DNA of 64,000 nucleotides, taken from contig DF239897.1 in NCBI GenBank assembly GCA_000507305.1, positions 1 through 64,000 on the forward strand, read 5' to 3'. Numbering within the stretch: position 1 is the first letter of the stretch; each line of letters opens with the position of its first letter. Of the stretch, positions 1-10,919 are shown piece after piece. This DNA is from Breviolum minutum Mf 1.05b.01 (Eukaryota; Sar; Dinophyceae; Suessiales; Symbiodiniaceae). Both the position numbers and the translations under genes were made by a program. The notes below the pieces were generated by a model, which was given only the letters and a program-made list of their open reading frames with translations, did not search any database and was not told where the DNA came from.

Positions 1-780
1 AAAAAACCTGGTTTTTTTGGTATACCCAAAAAAAAGAAGGAAACTGAAGCCGTAGGTAATATAATTGCGTGATATTGCCATTGCATGTTCTTCACTGCAT
101 TACCTATAATGATGATTAATATTTTTTTCAATTGCCACTTCTGTGAGCGCGGTGACATATTTCATACTCAATGGAGGAAACCACTAGGGAAATTTACCAC
201 CCGTTCCTCAGCAAATTTATCTGGAATGAATGGGGTCATTCAGTTATGAACTCACCGAGAGTTTCCTAGATTCCTATTCCTTTACTATTATATGTCCAGA
301 CCTGGAACCCTGACAACTCTTGTTTTCTACCAAAAAAAAGGTGCTGTTTTGGAAGAGTGATAGCTCAAACCAGAGGACGAGTAGATTCTACATATTTTGT
401 CTCCATGAAATTTCTTTGTTTTATGAACTTGCATGTGCTGACCCGTAGTTGCAGTGAGTTGAAAAAAAACCTTAGCCCTTCACTGGTAAACTCTCCAGTT
501 TTTTACAAAGTGTTCCACTCTGCAAAGGAGACTTGCCTGTAATTTTGATTCCACAAAACCTGACAGTTTTTCTCGGAATTCTTGTTACAAAAACACTTCC
601 CATGGATTTCCCGTTGAAATTCGGGGCCACATGCATCGAAATCTGAAGGTGCCGAATTTCAGAACACACCATGTGAGCTTACAAGAGGACCTGTTTGCGG
701 GTGACATGGTGACACGTATTTTTTTGGGGGGAAGACCCCAAGATGGACATGACAATGCCAGAAGTAACTACCATACCATT
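1..780. other. no supported gene
   Basis: AT-rich sequence with short open frames only (61-66 codons in several frames). No frame stands out and no convincing splice-site pair frames a coding block. I see nothing else here. Confidence 0.6.
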
Positions 781-860
781 CATGTATACGTACCTACATT
801 TACCATAAAAATCAATCATGCATGTAGGTAAATGTAGCATACATTGATCCTATGGGTAAT
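781..860. repeat. P2 fold-back repeat, copy 1
   Basis: Imperfect inverted repeat built on TACCTACATTTACC and its complement GGTAAATGTAG, followed by the shared tail GATCCTATGGG. The same arrangement recurs at about 1.6, 5.2, 18.6, 52.8 and 53.5 kb, so this is a dispersed family, probably a small non-autonomous mobile element. Confidence 0.7.
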
Positions 861-1587
861 ATGGATCCTTGGAAGGCGGGGCTTTGGAGATTATTGAAAT
901 TTGATGGTTGCATTTGATACTTCTACACCTCAATAAGCTTATACTCGTACCATATACATGACAAGTGTTCATATGTTTATATTTACATACGGCAGATGTA
1001 TTTTCAAGTGCTTTTATTTGATACAAAAACACATATTATACATAAACAAAATACATACACCTTTACATCATTTCTGTCTTCAACTCCGAAACATGGGAGG
1101 GTATAGGCACCATCTACTGCAATAAGGGAGCTGGTTCACAACAGGTTTAAGTACCCCTCTTTCCCTAGTATGTCCACCAGATTCCTGAGAAAAACAAAGA
1201 AACCTATGGATTTGGTCGACCTTCTTTTTGCAAGCCGCTTACAACCTCAGAAACCACGAGGAATCCCCCGGGCCACTGCCACGTAAAAACCCTCGTTAGG
1301 AGTTGGACACGTGGAAAAGATCTTTTTTCATGGATCTGGAGGCGTGGATTTTTGCAGATTTTTCACATGTGGTTTCTGATGGAAGGGTTTTCCGAAACCT
1401 GTCAAGAAGCATGGAGGAGCTGGAAGCTCTCTAAAGGAGTGGTCCTCAAAAAAAGCAGTTTTGAGGGGCCAGGATTCTTAGCCCATAGGATTTTTTGGCT
1501 ATAGGGCTCAAAATAGAATACGGAAACAGATTTCCAACATCTTGGAAAAAACCAGTACTCAATTCATATCTCACAGGATTCTATGGT
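861..1587. other. no supported gene
   Basis: No long frame and no clear exon. A GC-richer patch near 1.2-1.4 kb has short open stretches, but no frame is better than the others. Confidence 0.5.
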
Positions 1588-1672
1588 CAATGGTATATTT
1601 ACCTACATTTGGATGATTTTGTATGGTAAATGTAGGTAAATATAGGTAAATATGCCATACATAGATGGTATG
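1588..1672. repeat. P2 fold-back repeat, copy 2
   Basis: Contains GGTATATTTACCTACATT and the complementary arm GGTAAATGTAGGTAAATA, then a CCATACAT tail. Same family as the copies at 0.8, 5.2, 18.6, 52.8 and 53.5 kb. Confidence 0.75.
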
Positions 1673-1861
1673 GGTGATGTATTTGTGATGCGTTTTTGCG
1701 ACATTGCTCCCTGTAGATTTGCTAAGATTTGTTGGAAGCATTTTTCAACTGAATCAAGACATGGGAATTTATATTTGAGTTCTTGGAGGATATTATCCCC
1801 GCATGTTCGATTTGGCGTCGAAATGTATATTACAAATTATAGTGATGAATGGATTTATGGA

Positions 1862-1955
1862 TACCCTCCGGGAAACTAACATATCCCTCAAAAATGGCAT
1901 TTTGAAGATGATTTTCCTTTTCCCAAGGTGGGATATGTTAATCCCCTGGAGGGTA
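1862..1955. repeat. P3 fold-back repeat
   Basis: Begins TACCCTCCGGGAAACTAACAT and ends with the inverted arm ATGTTAAT..CTGGAGGGTA. Terminal TA at both ends and a CCCTCC-type inverted repeat resemble Tc1/mariner-derived (Stowaway-like) miniature elements. That comparison is inference from the termini only. Confidence 0.7.
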
Positions 1956-2169
1956 ATTTCTATGGATTTGTGGATCATTTCTATAGAAATTAGACGCCAC
2001 GGTGGCGGGGACTCATCGACTCATCCCTTTCTTGTGCACAGATACCTGGGGATGATGATCCAATTTGACTATATAATATCCAATTCCCTTGGACCCCAAA
2101 ACCATGAAAAATGAAGGTTTTAAACCCCCAATATACGGGTTGTAACCCCTAAAAAATGAAGGTTTTGAG

Positions 2170-2223
2170 TTCCCAATGATTTGACTAATATTTATCAAAT
2201 GGGTTGGTTCAACCACCAACCAG
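2170..2223 (+). repeat. INT element, 3' part only
   Basis: The right half of the introner-like family is recognisable (ACTAATATTTATCAAATGGG, then GGTTCAACCACCAACCAG). The matching left arm is degraded or absent upstream. The terminal AG could still act as a splice acceptor for the open frames that follow. Confidence 0.5.
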
Positions 2224-2453
2224 TTGCCTTTTGAGAGTTGAGATGATTGGGTACGACATCAACCGACTATTTGTTTCGACGCATCCACGGTACAGAAAAT
2301 CTCACGGAAGATTGGGTCCCAAGGACCAATGAATATCAATGGCTAAACATCAAGAGCGGATTTCAGAATCAGCATGTTCAACGAATGTGGCTACTTCTAA
2401 AAGTGTGTGAAAGTGATTCCATGCAGCTTTCCAACACATTTTTTCCAGGATGA
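2224..2453 (+). CDS. possible terminal exon, unknown product
   Basis: Directly after the AG of an INT 3' end, two frames are open. One reads a basic peptide containing VEMIGYDINRLFVSTHPRYR and stops at TGA near 2330. The other runs to 2453 and contains HGTENLTEDWVPRTNEYQWL. I cannot decide between them, and neither matches a family I know. The reason to list it is its position immediately after an element whose other copies precede coding sequence. Confidence 0.25.
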
Positions 2454-2724
2454 TCATGTTGTTACCTTGTTTTTTTGTTGGCATATGTTGGTGGTGCAAA
2501 GATCAACAAAAGCAATAAAACAATATCCTCATCCCTCTCTCAGTCTGCATTGTAAAATTAGCTTGTGATGGACCCTGTGAACAAATTTAGGAAATTTTCG
2601 AAGATCTTGTTGCGATATTCAGTTTGAGGACAAAGAGCTCCGACGACAACAGCAACAACAACGAAATTATCAAAGACAACAACATCGTCAACAACAACCA
2701 AATTACCAACGCCAAACGCCAATC

Positions 2725-2767
<43 letters not shown>
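2725..2767. repeat. (CAA)n microsatellite
   Basis: Fourteen CAA units with imperfect CAA/AAC flanks from about 2650. It would encode polyGln on + and polyCys/Leu on -. No independent coding support was found for either. Confidence 0.9.
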
Positions 2768-3643
2768 AAACAACAAGACAAGAAACAAAAACCTGAGCAA
2801 CTAGATCACAATCAATCCATGATACATGGATGAAATATGTGAGAACCAGCCACAAAATATGAACATATGACCCTTTTTAGGTCTATCGTTTGGAAAATTT
2901 GGGTACCATAAGGACTGTTCACCCTAGTTGTTCCCCACACGACATTTTTTCAGTGAAGCTCTTTTCCTTCCAATTTATCCCAGAAGGATGATGGGAAGTG
3001 GAGTCTGTTGGAGGGCCAACATGAATGGTCCCGGAGCGTGGTGGTTAGGATGTTCGATATATAAGCTACACATATTACATATAGAAGGTTTAAAGGGGAG
3101 TTACGAATCATTCCGCATCACTATCCAGTGATCATCACGAGTCCATTCAATGATCGTGTCCCCACATCGCGGGACAAATATACCTGCAAGGTATGGACAC
3201 GAGAAAGCACCAGTTCGATCTTCCGTGAATTTGGCGTTTTGGGGTTCCACACAAACTCTATTCCCGCAATATTTTGTTTGGGGGGGGTCGGAAGTTTGTC
3301 CTGCATTTGATATATCTTGGGAGTATCTCTATCCATTCTCCCAACTCCCCGAAACCTCCAGCGAACGCAGGCATTTCGTGGTGCGGCGAACGCGAACGCT
3401 TCAAGTCCTTCAGAGAAGGTCCATGGCCGCCAATGAAAAAGAGAACGGCTGGAAGTTTTGGACCTTCATGACACTAAGAATTCATTGGGTATGAAGGCTT
3501 TGGGAAGGGGATTTTTTCGTTTAAAAAAAAACTTCTGAATGAATTGAAGCTTGATGACTTGATGACTTTGGAGTTCCAAAATTGCTACTTTGCGAGGGCT
3601 GTATCTATACCAAAAAGTTTTGAAGTTGAAAAACCTCAACAAG

Positions 3644-3771
3644 TCAACATCTATACGCAACAACTTCGATGTCGGCTTTCCAGATTTATCAAGAAGCATC
3701 CAATGGAATTACATTCAGCAAATCAACCCCATTGAACGTCCAATTTGCAAATCAAGTTTATTGAAGGGTCT
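3644..3771 (+). CDS. weak exon candidate
   Basis: An open stretch containing GFPDLSRSIQWNYIQQINPI ends before a possible GT donor. About 200 bp upstream (3360-3470) a GC-rich patch is also open in several frames. Composition is protein-like, but neither exon boundaries nor a product can be established. Confidence 0.2.
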
Positions 3772-3997
3772 ATGGATTATCATACCAGCACCCTCCACAA
3801 AGTGCTGTTAAGCAACCATTAAAGGGTTGCTGAAAATGGCACTCCAAACTCCCATCCATTTGGCACCCCGCTTTCGGAGGGTCGGTCCGGTGGGAGTCCA
3901 GTGTCGGTGATCAATCAGGCCCTGGTGACAGAAGAGCCGGTCCGTTCCAGGCTCGAGATCCCTTCCAAGTGAACCCCCCGTTGAGACAGATGAGTCA

Positions 3998-4108
3998 TAC
4001 TGTTGATGGCTAAAATCCTGCACCAGTTGATAGGTACTCGTAGTTTATCCCATGATTTATAGGGTTTTGTACATCCCAGGTGGTGTAGGATTTCTTCCAT
4101 CAACAGTA
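3998..4108. repeat. P6 fold-back repeat, perfect terminal arms
   Basis: Begins TACTGTTGATGG and ends CCATCAACAGTA, a perfect 12-bp terminal inverted repeat. Internally it has AAATCCTGCACCAGTTGA and GGATTTCTTCC segments shared with relatives at 10.8 and 28.7 kb. Likely a miniature transposable element. Confidence 0.75.
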
Positions 4109-4669
4109 TCTTTTGACAAGTCGTGCCTTTTCTTCAAGTTCGACATTGAAATATATGAAAGAATATGTTTATCAAAACTTCATCAGAGTTAGTGATCTTG
4201 TGGTTTGAGCGTTTTTTGATCATGTAGCATGCATCTTGTTTTTGGACAGAGTTTGTAAGTTTGTATAACCGACTGCCTTGGCATGAGGAGCAAACAGCGG
4301 AAGGTTCAGCAAAATTGGCTACGCAAATTTATAGGGAAGTATCAAGTCATTTCAGACATTTACGTTGTTTGATAAATCCTTTTTCAAAGGGTTTCAAAAC
4401 GATTCAGGCATTTCACGATATGTTTCTTTGTAAATAATTTGTATTCACAGAAAACCTATTGAACTCAAACACACAATTTATGCAGGTCTGCAAACATTGT
4501 AAGTCTCGTGTGGAATGACTTCTATGTGACCAAATGTGCTCCACATGTGTTTGTTGGTTCAGGTCCTGTAAAGTGTTGTTCTAAATGTCCACCTCAGTGC
4601 CAGGAATCTTTTCACAGCATGGCATGATTTTTTATTAGATTGGAGCTTGGTGAGGAAATACCCCATCCT
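4109..4669. other. no supported gene
   Basis: AT-rich, no distinctive open frame, no recognisable repeat copy. Confidence 0.55.
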
Positions 4670-4750
4670 GAAGGAAACTAAGATATTCCACCTTGGGAGA
4701 AGGAACGACATCTTCAAATGTGCCTTTAAAGGGGATATTATGTTAGCCCC
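4670..4750. repeat. P3-like fold-back repeat
   Basis: GGAAACTAAGATATTCCACC on the left and GGATATTATGTTAGCCCC on the right form an imperfect inverted repeat related to the P3 family. The flanking CCCTCC arms have decayed. A further relative lies at about 5010-5112. Confidence 0.55.
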
Positions 4751-5229
4751 AACTGGTGGATATATCTCATCATTAATTCATATATTTGGCAAATTGTATA
4801 CTGTATAATTACATAAGTTCACCATGCGAGTGCAACATCTCCCCCACCAACAACAAAATTCACTCCCTTTCCAGAGTATCGCGGTGGTGGTTTCGAAGTT
4901 TGTACGATATTGTGATTCCCCTTTTTGGGGAAATGATCGCAACTTGATTATTGTCTGTTTCAACATTGGGTGGCTTAACCACCAACTACCCCTCCTAGAA
5001 AGTATATAACATTTACCCACGAAAAGTATGTTTGAAGATGATTATATATCCATTTATCCCAAACTATTTCCCTTTCGCTGGGATATGGACTCATTCCCCT
5101 TGGAGGGTTATCCGGTTATCCATCATCCCCAAAACCACGGATCTGCACGGATCAGACCCGACGTGACGTTACGAAGCAAGATATCAGAGGCTGTCGATAC
5201 ACCTGACTGTGGAAGATTAACATGCCCAT

Positions 5230-5322
5230 AGGATCCATGTGACTGGTATATTTTTTCCTGCATTTACCATATAAAAATCAACCAAATGTATGGTAAATAT
5301 ACCATACATACATGGATCCTAT
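5230..5322. repeat. P2 fold-back repeat, copy 3
   Basis: GGTATATTTTTTCCTGCATT on the left and GGTAAATATACCATACAT on the right, with GGATCCTATG at the outer end. Same dispersed family as at 0.8, 1.6, 18.6, 52.8 and 53.5 kb. Confidence 0.7.
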
Positions 5323-5493
5323 GAGCTGGAACCTGAGAATACGGGCCCCTTGGAAATGGAAAAACATCCTCCAAACCATCAATTTCAGGTTCTATATGGA
5401 TTTTCGGGGGTGTAATTCAAGTGCTCCCGGAGTCGCATGGGTGATTGATTGGTATGCATTTCAGTCATGAGAGACACACATATTACGCTGTAG

Positions 5494-5955
5494 TTAATAG
5501 AGGTTTTTTGGGGAGGCTTCAGGAAACATTGTTTCACTGTCAGACATCAATGTGTTCTTTGGGAGCATTGACACCAGCCTTCCTATAGCAAAGCTGCAAA
5601 TGCACTTTAGCAACAAGATTGGGAATAGGGCTTTCGAAAGACCGTCAAGATACACATACATGATATGACGTATTGACTTGTCATTGAGCGTCTTACTGCT
5701 GGTATATAATAGAGCTCCAGACATGTCAATATTGCATACCCTTCTTTGCCACTGCGAAACATAATTTGGAGATGGCATTTGCAGAAATATTGCATGATGA
5801 CCTTTTCTTCGTGAAGAGTCCTTGGGAAGTAGGAGAACTATTGGATCATTGGAGGGACTAGCTGTCATGTACAACATATATGATGCCATAAAAATCAAAA
5901 GTGCTAGAGACAAAGACAGTAGGTGCAAAGGCTGGGGAAGAAGTGGAAGTCTCAC
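5494..5955 (-). CDS. candidate membrane-anchored protein, 153 aa, unknown
   Basis: This is one of the longer open frames not made of simple repeats. It starts with ATG and is followed at residues 8-32 by a strong hydrophobic segment (LHLLSLSLALLIFMASYMLY) that would act as a signal anchor. A second hydrophobic stretch lies near residues 109-124 (ALFPILLLKCICSFAIG). No catalytic motif or family is recognised. It runs opposite to most other candidate exons here, which lowers confidence. A frame this long could arise by chance in AT-rich DNA, so I treat it as an unproven single-exon gene or a large exon. Confidence 0.3.
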   Translation of the reverse strand: MRLPLLPQPLHLLSLSLALLIFMASYMLYMTASPSNDPIVLLLPKDSSRRKGHHAIFLQMPSPNYVSQWQRRVCNIDMSGALLYTSSKTLNDKSIRHIMYVYLDGLSKALFPILLLKCICSFAIGRLVSMLPKNTLMSDSETMFPEASPKNLY

Positions 5956-6502
5956 ATTGATATTTTTACTGACTTGATGCCAAGCTCATTTTTTTTCTAC
6001 CAGCTGCTCGAAGGTACAAACATCATCGATTGCTATGTCGTTATGTAAGTATACTATTTAAGTCTATCTACACTTCCCAAACTTAACCAATTCTGCATGT
6101 AAAACTGGAAGGGTTGTTTCAAATGTCCTATTGATAGTTGGTGCTATACAGAAAAGAGTGTATTCAGTGTACTCACTGGATTGATGCTGGAGAAATGGTT
6201 AACAACAATATGGCAAAGTTTTGAAGTGAACTTATCCGTCAAGATCCCCTGAGACTATGGAAATGGTTGCTTGTAGGATCGAACAAGTGTTGATTTTGAT
6301 GCCCCAAAAAATGTGTTTCTGAGTGTAAATCATTTACAGTACTGACATAGAAGTACAGCCTGTACCAAACCATCATAGAATATGATGTTGATAGGATATT
6401 TATACTGTAGACATACTGACATACTGTATATATTATTTATCTGATATTTGCTGAAACCATCATGTTTCATGAATGTTTCATCAACCGACGTTTTTTCTCC
6501 AG

Positions 6503-6572
6503 ATTTTCCAACGAGGCTCGTTTGAGTGAGCGAAGTACACCCAGTTCTGCGGCCTCGTCGCTGGGCAGATGA
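6503..6572 (+). CDS. possible short terminal exon
   Basis: A pyrimidine-rich tract ending CTCCAG precedes a GC-richer open stretch that reads FSNEARLSERSTPSSAASSL and stops at TGA (6570-6572). The Ser-rich, charged composition and good acceptor suggest a C-terminal exon. Upstream exons of the same gene are not identified. Confidence 0.25.
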
Positions 6573-6867
6573 GCATTTTTGTGGAAGAATCATGAAAAAT
6601 CATGAGCAGAGCGACAATCCATGGTGGATACCCTCCCCACAACTAACAGTTCGCCCTTGAAAATAGGCAAACCCAAAAGGAAAGGATTGGATCGTCTGAA
6701 CCAACCATCCATTTTGCAGGGAGTATTCGTTAGTTGCAGGGAGGGTAGTTATTCACAACATCGAACATCTGCCAGTTTAGTGGATCAAATTCGAAAAGAC
6801 TTGCCTGACAAATCACTGGAAATTTCCACCCAAAAAAAACAAACATCCCTATACCTAGATGCTCAAT

Positions 6868-6957
6868 GTATGGAGCATTTAAAATCTACATTTACCACTA
6901 AAACCACCATATAATGTATATAGGTAAATATTAATCGTAAGTAAATAAATACCATAC
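6868..6957. repeat. P2-like repeat, degenerate
   Basis: CTACATTTACCACTAAAACC and GGTAAATATTAATCG with a CCATACATTG tail. It keeps the order of the P2 family but the arms no longer pair well. Confidence 0.5.
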
Positions 6958-7134
6958 ATTGAGTGTCTGGGATTGGGATAATATACAAAATCGTTGTTCA
7001 GCTGCTGTATTAATGGTGGATTGCCTATTGATGGAGGGTATGGGAGGGTCACCTTGAGCTTTCATACAAAGTTTCCCTTCTAGTCACTGTGTTTCGCATT
7101 GAGGGAGAGAACTGGAGTTGTAAATTCTTTTTAG

Positions 7135-7338
7135 ACGACATGAATGGATGCCACAATAACTCCCCCCCTGCACATGATGAAGTGTCAGAACAGTTGCTGG
7201 AATTTGTTTTTTAGCTACATCCAACCATTTGTTTCAAGACCAAAGACATCCCGGTGGTGTTCAACTCAAATATGGTTGAACATGTTCACCCCAAAGCTAC
7301 AGGTGGCCAGCTTCACCGGATATCACCGAGGCAACGAG
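7135..7338 (+). CDS. exon candidate with two competing frames
   Basis: The acceptor TTCTTTTTAG precedes an open block ending at a GTGAGA donor (7339). One frame begins at an ATG just after the acceptor and stays open throughout. The other is more protein-like (CHNNSPPAHDEVSEQLLEF before and TKDIPVVFNSNMVEHVHPKA after) but has an in-frame TAG at about 7203. Treating the 33 nt from GTTTTTTAG to TTTCAAG as a tiny intron would rejoin that second frame. Product unknown. Confidence 0.3.
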
Positions 7339-7367
7339 GTGAGAACAAACAAACTGTTGTTTTTTTG

Positions 7368-7399
7368 TGTTGTTGTTGTTGTTGTCGTTGTTGTTGTTG
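7368..7399. repeat. (GTT)n microsatellite
   Basis: GTT units with one GTC interruption, lying just after the putative donor of the preceding exon, so probably intronic. Confidence 0.85.
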
Positions 7400-7419
7400 G
7401 ATAAGTTAAGGCTAATGTC

Positions 7420-8575
7420 GTGGTCAACATTGTAAGTAAGGTTGTGATTCGAAGTAACCGTTGTTCGCTGTCCCTGTCTCTTCACGGGTGCTCTTCCCTC
7501 AATTATGTTGCCAAGTTGAATGGTTGCTGCCACAGTCACCCCAAAGATGGATTATTACATGGTTTGCTCCCTTCCCGGCTGGCAAATGAAGGTTTATAGG
7601 TATCCTCTACTTAAACAATAAACAATATAAAGATCATGGCGGTGACTGTTGCTGGGTTGGGGGACAATCTTATATACTTTTACCCTGTTGTCCCCTTATT
7701 TTAATCACGCCATGCTCATCATAGTTGGAAAACGACCAAAGGCAATTGTTTTTGGTGAGTCATTTGGTGTATCATTTTGAGATGTTTGGGTACCATTGGA
7801 AAGAATTAATGTTCCAAGTTCCAAGATTGATTTGGTTGCAAGCAACATTCGCTTCATTCCTTGGAAACTGTCAGTATACTTCAGTATGATGTTTCAATAT
7901 ATATATATTTATTTACATATGTTTTTGATATATCATATATCATTTATTTCAGACTATTTTATTTAACATGTTTTCTCGTATTTACAAATACATAAAGTAA
8001 TATTTAATATATATTGTATATTTGCTTTACACTGTGCACTATAATAGGTTTAATTTGTTTTACATTTAATTTTTAACATATACCATATTATACATTCCGT
8101 CCATGGAACATGTATGGGATTTCTTTGATGCAGTTTGTAAATCACCATTTACTTTTGGTCTTTTCTCCAATCGACCAAAAAAAACAAACAAGTTACACGA
8201 GGGCTGGTGAAAGACTTATTAGTCTACTGAATCCCAAAAGAAGCTGAACCACTAGGGCTTACCACACATCCCCTACTGTACTAGTCAAAAAAAACGTCTC
8301 CATTTCCGAAAATGATTAAACTTCCAATGTCTCATGATTACCTCTAAAAGGTGTTGATCCTTTGCCAAATGTCAGTTATTCTCCCAGAATGGCAACTCGA
8401 AAGTTTGGTGTGTTTTTCCGCCGGCGGTTTTTCCTCCTTAGTAGGCGATGTTTTTTTGACCTTGAATTTGGAATTGAACTTGAAGTACCGTAAATTATTT
8501 CAGAATCACAATATGGTCATATATAATATGTTCCCATGTTTATCCTCACATGATGAGGGTTGATAACAACGACTG
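7420..8575. other. no supported gene; AT-rich
   Basis: Contains a very AT-rich block (about 7890-8090) and short open frames only. No repeat family member is recognised. Confidence 0.5.
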
Positions 8576-8578
8576 TAG

Positions 8579-8693
8579 ACTACAATCTTGCCTATGGCCG
8601 TTGTCGGAAGGAGATGGAAAGATGCATTGAACCAAAGTTCCAATGCCAGTCCCACATGATTTGCAGGGAAACTCAAATTCTCTGGCAGTGGTG
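8579..8693 (+). CDS. weak internal exon candidate
   Basis: Between an AG (8577-8578) and a GTGTAA donor the frame reads YNLAYGRCRKEMERCIEPKF and continues to ILWQW. It is charged and Cys-containing. No domain is recognised. It lies about 200 bp upstream of the INT element at 8888 and could belong to the same gene as the exon at 8983. Confidence 0.25.
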
Positions 8694-8887
8694 GTGTAAA
8701 CTTGGATGCTTCCTTGCAAATATTTACATATATGAAATATGTTCTATGCTTATAGACGCATCCCAAACTGCAACTAAATATATCCCCATGTGTTTACACT
8801 ATACACATCCTTCCAAGAAACTTTTGGCAGGTGGTTTTTCCAATAATCCCTTATATACCAAGATGCCAAGGGTTCATATAAAACGAG

Positions 8888-8982
8888 GTGGTGGTTTCAA
8901 ACAATTTTTTATTTTCACCCCTATTTGGGGAAGATTCCCATTTTGACTAATATTTTTCAAATGGGTTGAAATCACCAACCAG
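8888..8982 (+). mobile_element. INT introner-like element, 95 bp
   Basis: Starts GTGGTGGTTTCAAACAATTT and ends GGGTTGAAATCACCAACCAG, so it has intron-type GT and AG ends. The two arms (GGTGGTTTCAAA / TTTGAAATCACC) pair into a long hairpin, with an inner CACCCC..GGGGAA stem. Copies of the same design occur at least ten more times. An open frame begins exactly at the base after the AG. Confidence 0.75.
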
Positions 8983-9151
8983 AAAAATCCAAGAGAACAA
9001 AACAATAGACCACCTGGAAAGGATTGATGGACGATCGCCAACCCCAATAGCCTTGGTATATCATTTCCCCCTTACGAAAATCGCCACCGACACCGAACTT
9101 GGGGAGTTGCGATCGCCATCGCCATCGATCCTTTCACCACCGAGTTTTTAA
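8983..9151 (+). CDS. terminal exon directly after an introner
   Basis: From the first base after the INT element the frame is open for 56 codons to TAA at 9149-9151. It reads KIQENKTIDHLERIDGRSPT and later TELGELRSPSPSILSPPS. The first base completes a codon started upstream (AG|A, Arg). The last third is Ser/Pro-rich and GC-richer than its surroundings. The upstream exon probably ends at 8887, but only about 40 nt of it stay open in the matching frame, so its extent is uncertain. No family is recognised. Confidence 0.4.
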
Positions 9152-9981
9152 GGTGGTGGTTTTTCTATGTTGTTGGAACGTGTTGACTTATCACGAAAGT
9201 CGCAACATGATGAGATGATGCTCGTGTTTCAACAAAAAACAATGGAATCTAGGATAGTTGGCTGGAACATTGGCATTGACTAGTAAATACTGGTTGTAGA
9301 TCTACATTCCAAATCATTTAGATGTTTTCTAGCCAGCTGCTTGACCAGAAAGCACATGAGCAGTGTCCTCTCACCCGGGTTGATCCTTTTATAATCTTTT
9401 TACTAAACAGGACTCAGTTGAAACGGAGTCATAAAGCAGATAGTTGTTATTATCATGAACTATTTATATCATGTATTGGTGAAACATGTTTGTTTGGCCA
9501 CCTCAAACTATGTTTATAACACCATGTTGGGGCTGGTCCCCCCCAGTAGCGATATGAATAAATCACCATAGAACTAACAAACAAAGCTTGACACGTCGTG
9601 TACTGGAACCTCTGAACAGCGTCCCTTTCCGGATGTTGTAGTCTCCCAAAGGAGCTTTGTTGATTGGTGAAATCCGTAATATCATTGTTTCTGTGTTGCT
9701 CCATTTGTTTGCTTGTTTGCTTATGTGTTGTGAATGTGCATTGAAATGTTTCGACATTTTTTGTTCATAAATTGCCGGTCTGAAACTGATTAGCCCATCA
9801 AACTTCACTAAATGGAGATAGTCATTCCAAATTATCTTGCCATTAAAGATGATTTGGAATGACTCAGGTAGCTTCCAAACTTATTTTTTGGGCATTGTCT
9901 TTGAATTGGTGGGAAAGCTTTAGCGATGTGTTACCCCTTTCCTGAGCCAGTTTCAAGCCCAGGCCATTGGATGGTGCCTGA
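9152..9981. other. no supported gene
   Basis: Short overlapping open frames on both strands (61-83 codons), none distinctive. A 20-bp near-palindrome TCATTCCAAATTATCTTGCC / GATTTGGAATGACT lies at about 9822-9863. Confidence 0.45.
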
Positions 9982-10289
9982 GTGACTCGAACAGTCTCAT
10001 TGCTTTTGAAAAAACGACCCGTTGGAACCGAGGGGTCGAATGTTTACACATTTCTGGGTGAAGTGTTTGTTTTAACAACATCATCATCCCCCAAAAAAAA
10101 GACACCAACCTGGTCGAAAAAGAGATGTGCCATGGATGGACCATGGTCGATAAATGTTATCTGGTGAAAGGAATCCCAGGCATCCCCGTAGTAGATGTTT
10201 CCTTAGGAAATCCTGGTGAGATGACGATTTACCCGGACAAGGTCAAGGTTTACCCAGACAAGGTGAAGATTTACCCAGACAATTTGTAG
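9982..10289 (+). CDS. two-exon gene fragment with YPDKVK repeats
   Basis: Exon 1 is open from an in-frame stop at 9979 to 10057. A 44-nt intron with GTGAAG donor and poly-A AAG acceptor covers 10058-10101. Exon 2 runs 10102-10289 to TAG. Joining at phase 1 (G|AC, Asp) keeps one frame. Exon 2 reads VEKEMCHGWTMVDKCYLVKG and ends in a tandem heptad, TIYPDKVK VYPDKVK IYPDNL, encoded by 21-bp DNA repeats. No ATG is present at the exon 1 edge, so the true start is upstream or exon 1 is internal. Function unknown. The intron is unusually short, so one long exon in a different frame cannot be excluded. Confidence 0.4.
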
Positions 10290-10805
10290 ATTCCTAGATT
10301 AGACCTTTGAGTTACTAAACTGCTTCTGTGTGAGACTGGATGTGTGGTCACTATTTGTTCATGTTTTTTCTTTTAAACTCCGGTAATCTAACATAGCAAT
10401 GGAAAATGGACTCTTCGAAGATGTATTTCCTATTAAACACGGGGATATTCCTATGTTTTTTTAATAGAGTGACTTCAATATGTTTCCTGGGAAACTTGCG
10501 TCCATGGGATGTTTTTGTTGCAGTAGATGCTCTTTTGTTTCGGTTTCCTGGGTCAAGCAGATTTGAATCATGTACCGGCCATTTTTCATGACTATAGGAT
10601 AATTGCAATCATTAATTTTGGTTCCGGGACGCCTCCCCTCATGGTTCAGTGGACAATGACCCTTTTGAGAAAACCAAACATGTTGAAGTCTGACGTGGTA
10701 AAGTCATACATCATGAACGATGCCGGCAACATGATGAATTGAGCTGTATTTTTGCTCGAGATGTTCAAGATTGATTTTTTGGATGGACCGACTTGAGCCA
10801 TCAAG
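10290..10805. other. no supported gene
   Basis: Several overlapping open frames of 60-97 codons on both strands; none has convincing splice context or composition. Confidence 0.4.
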
Positions 10806-10919
10806 ATACTGTTGCTGGAGGAAATCCCAAACAACCACCTGGGATGTATAAAACCTTGTAAATATTGGGATACGCTGCCAACCTCAACTGGTGAAGGCCG
10901 GATTTCTTCCATCATTAGT
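10806..10919 (-). repeat. P6 repeat, inverted copy
   Basis: Shares CACCTGGGATGTATAAAACC, CAACTGGTGAAGGCCGGATT and TTTCTTCCATCAT blocks with the P6 elements at 4.0 and 28.7 kb. The terminal arms are imperfect. Confidence 0.6.

Noticed and set aside
2587..2833. polyGln (+) and polyCys (-) frames
   Set aside because: Translation of the (CAA)n microsatellite; no flanking coding signal.
7200..7215. Possible stop-codon reassignment (TAG read as Gln)
   Set aside because: Only one case, with an open alternative frame and possible short intron. Other candidate exons end naturally at TAA, TAG and TGA.
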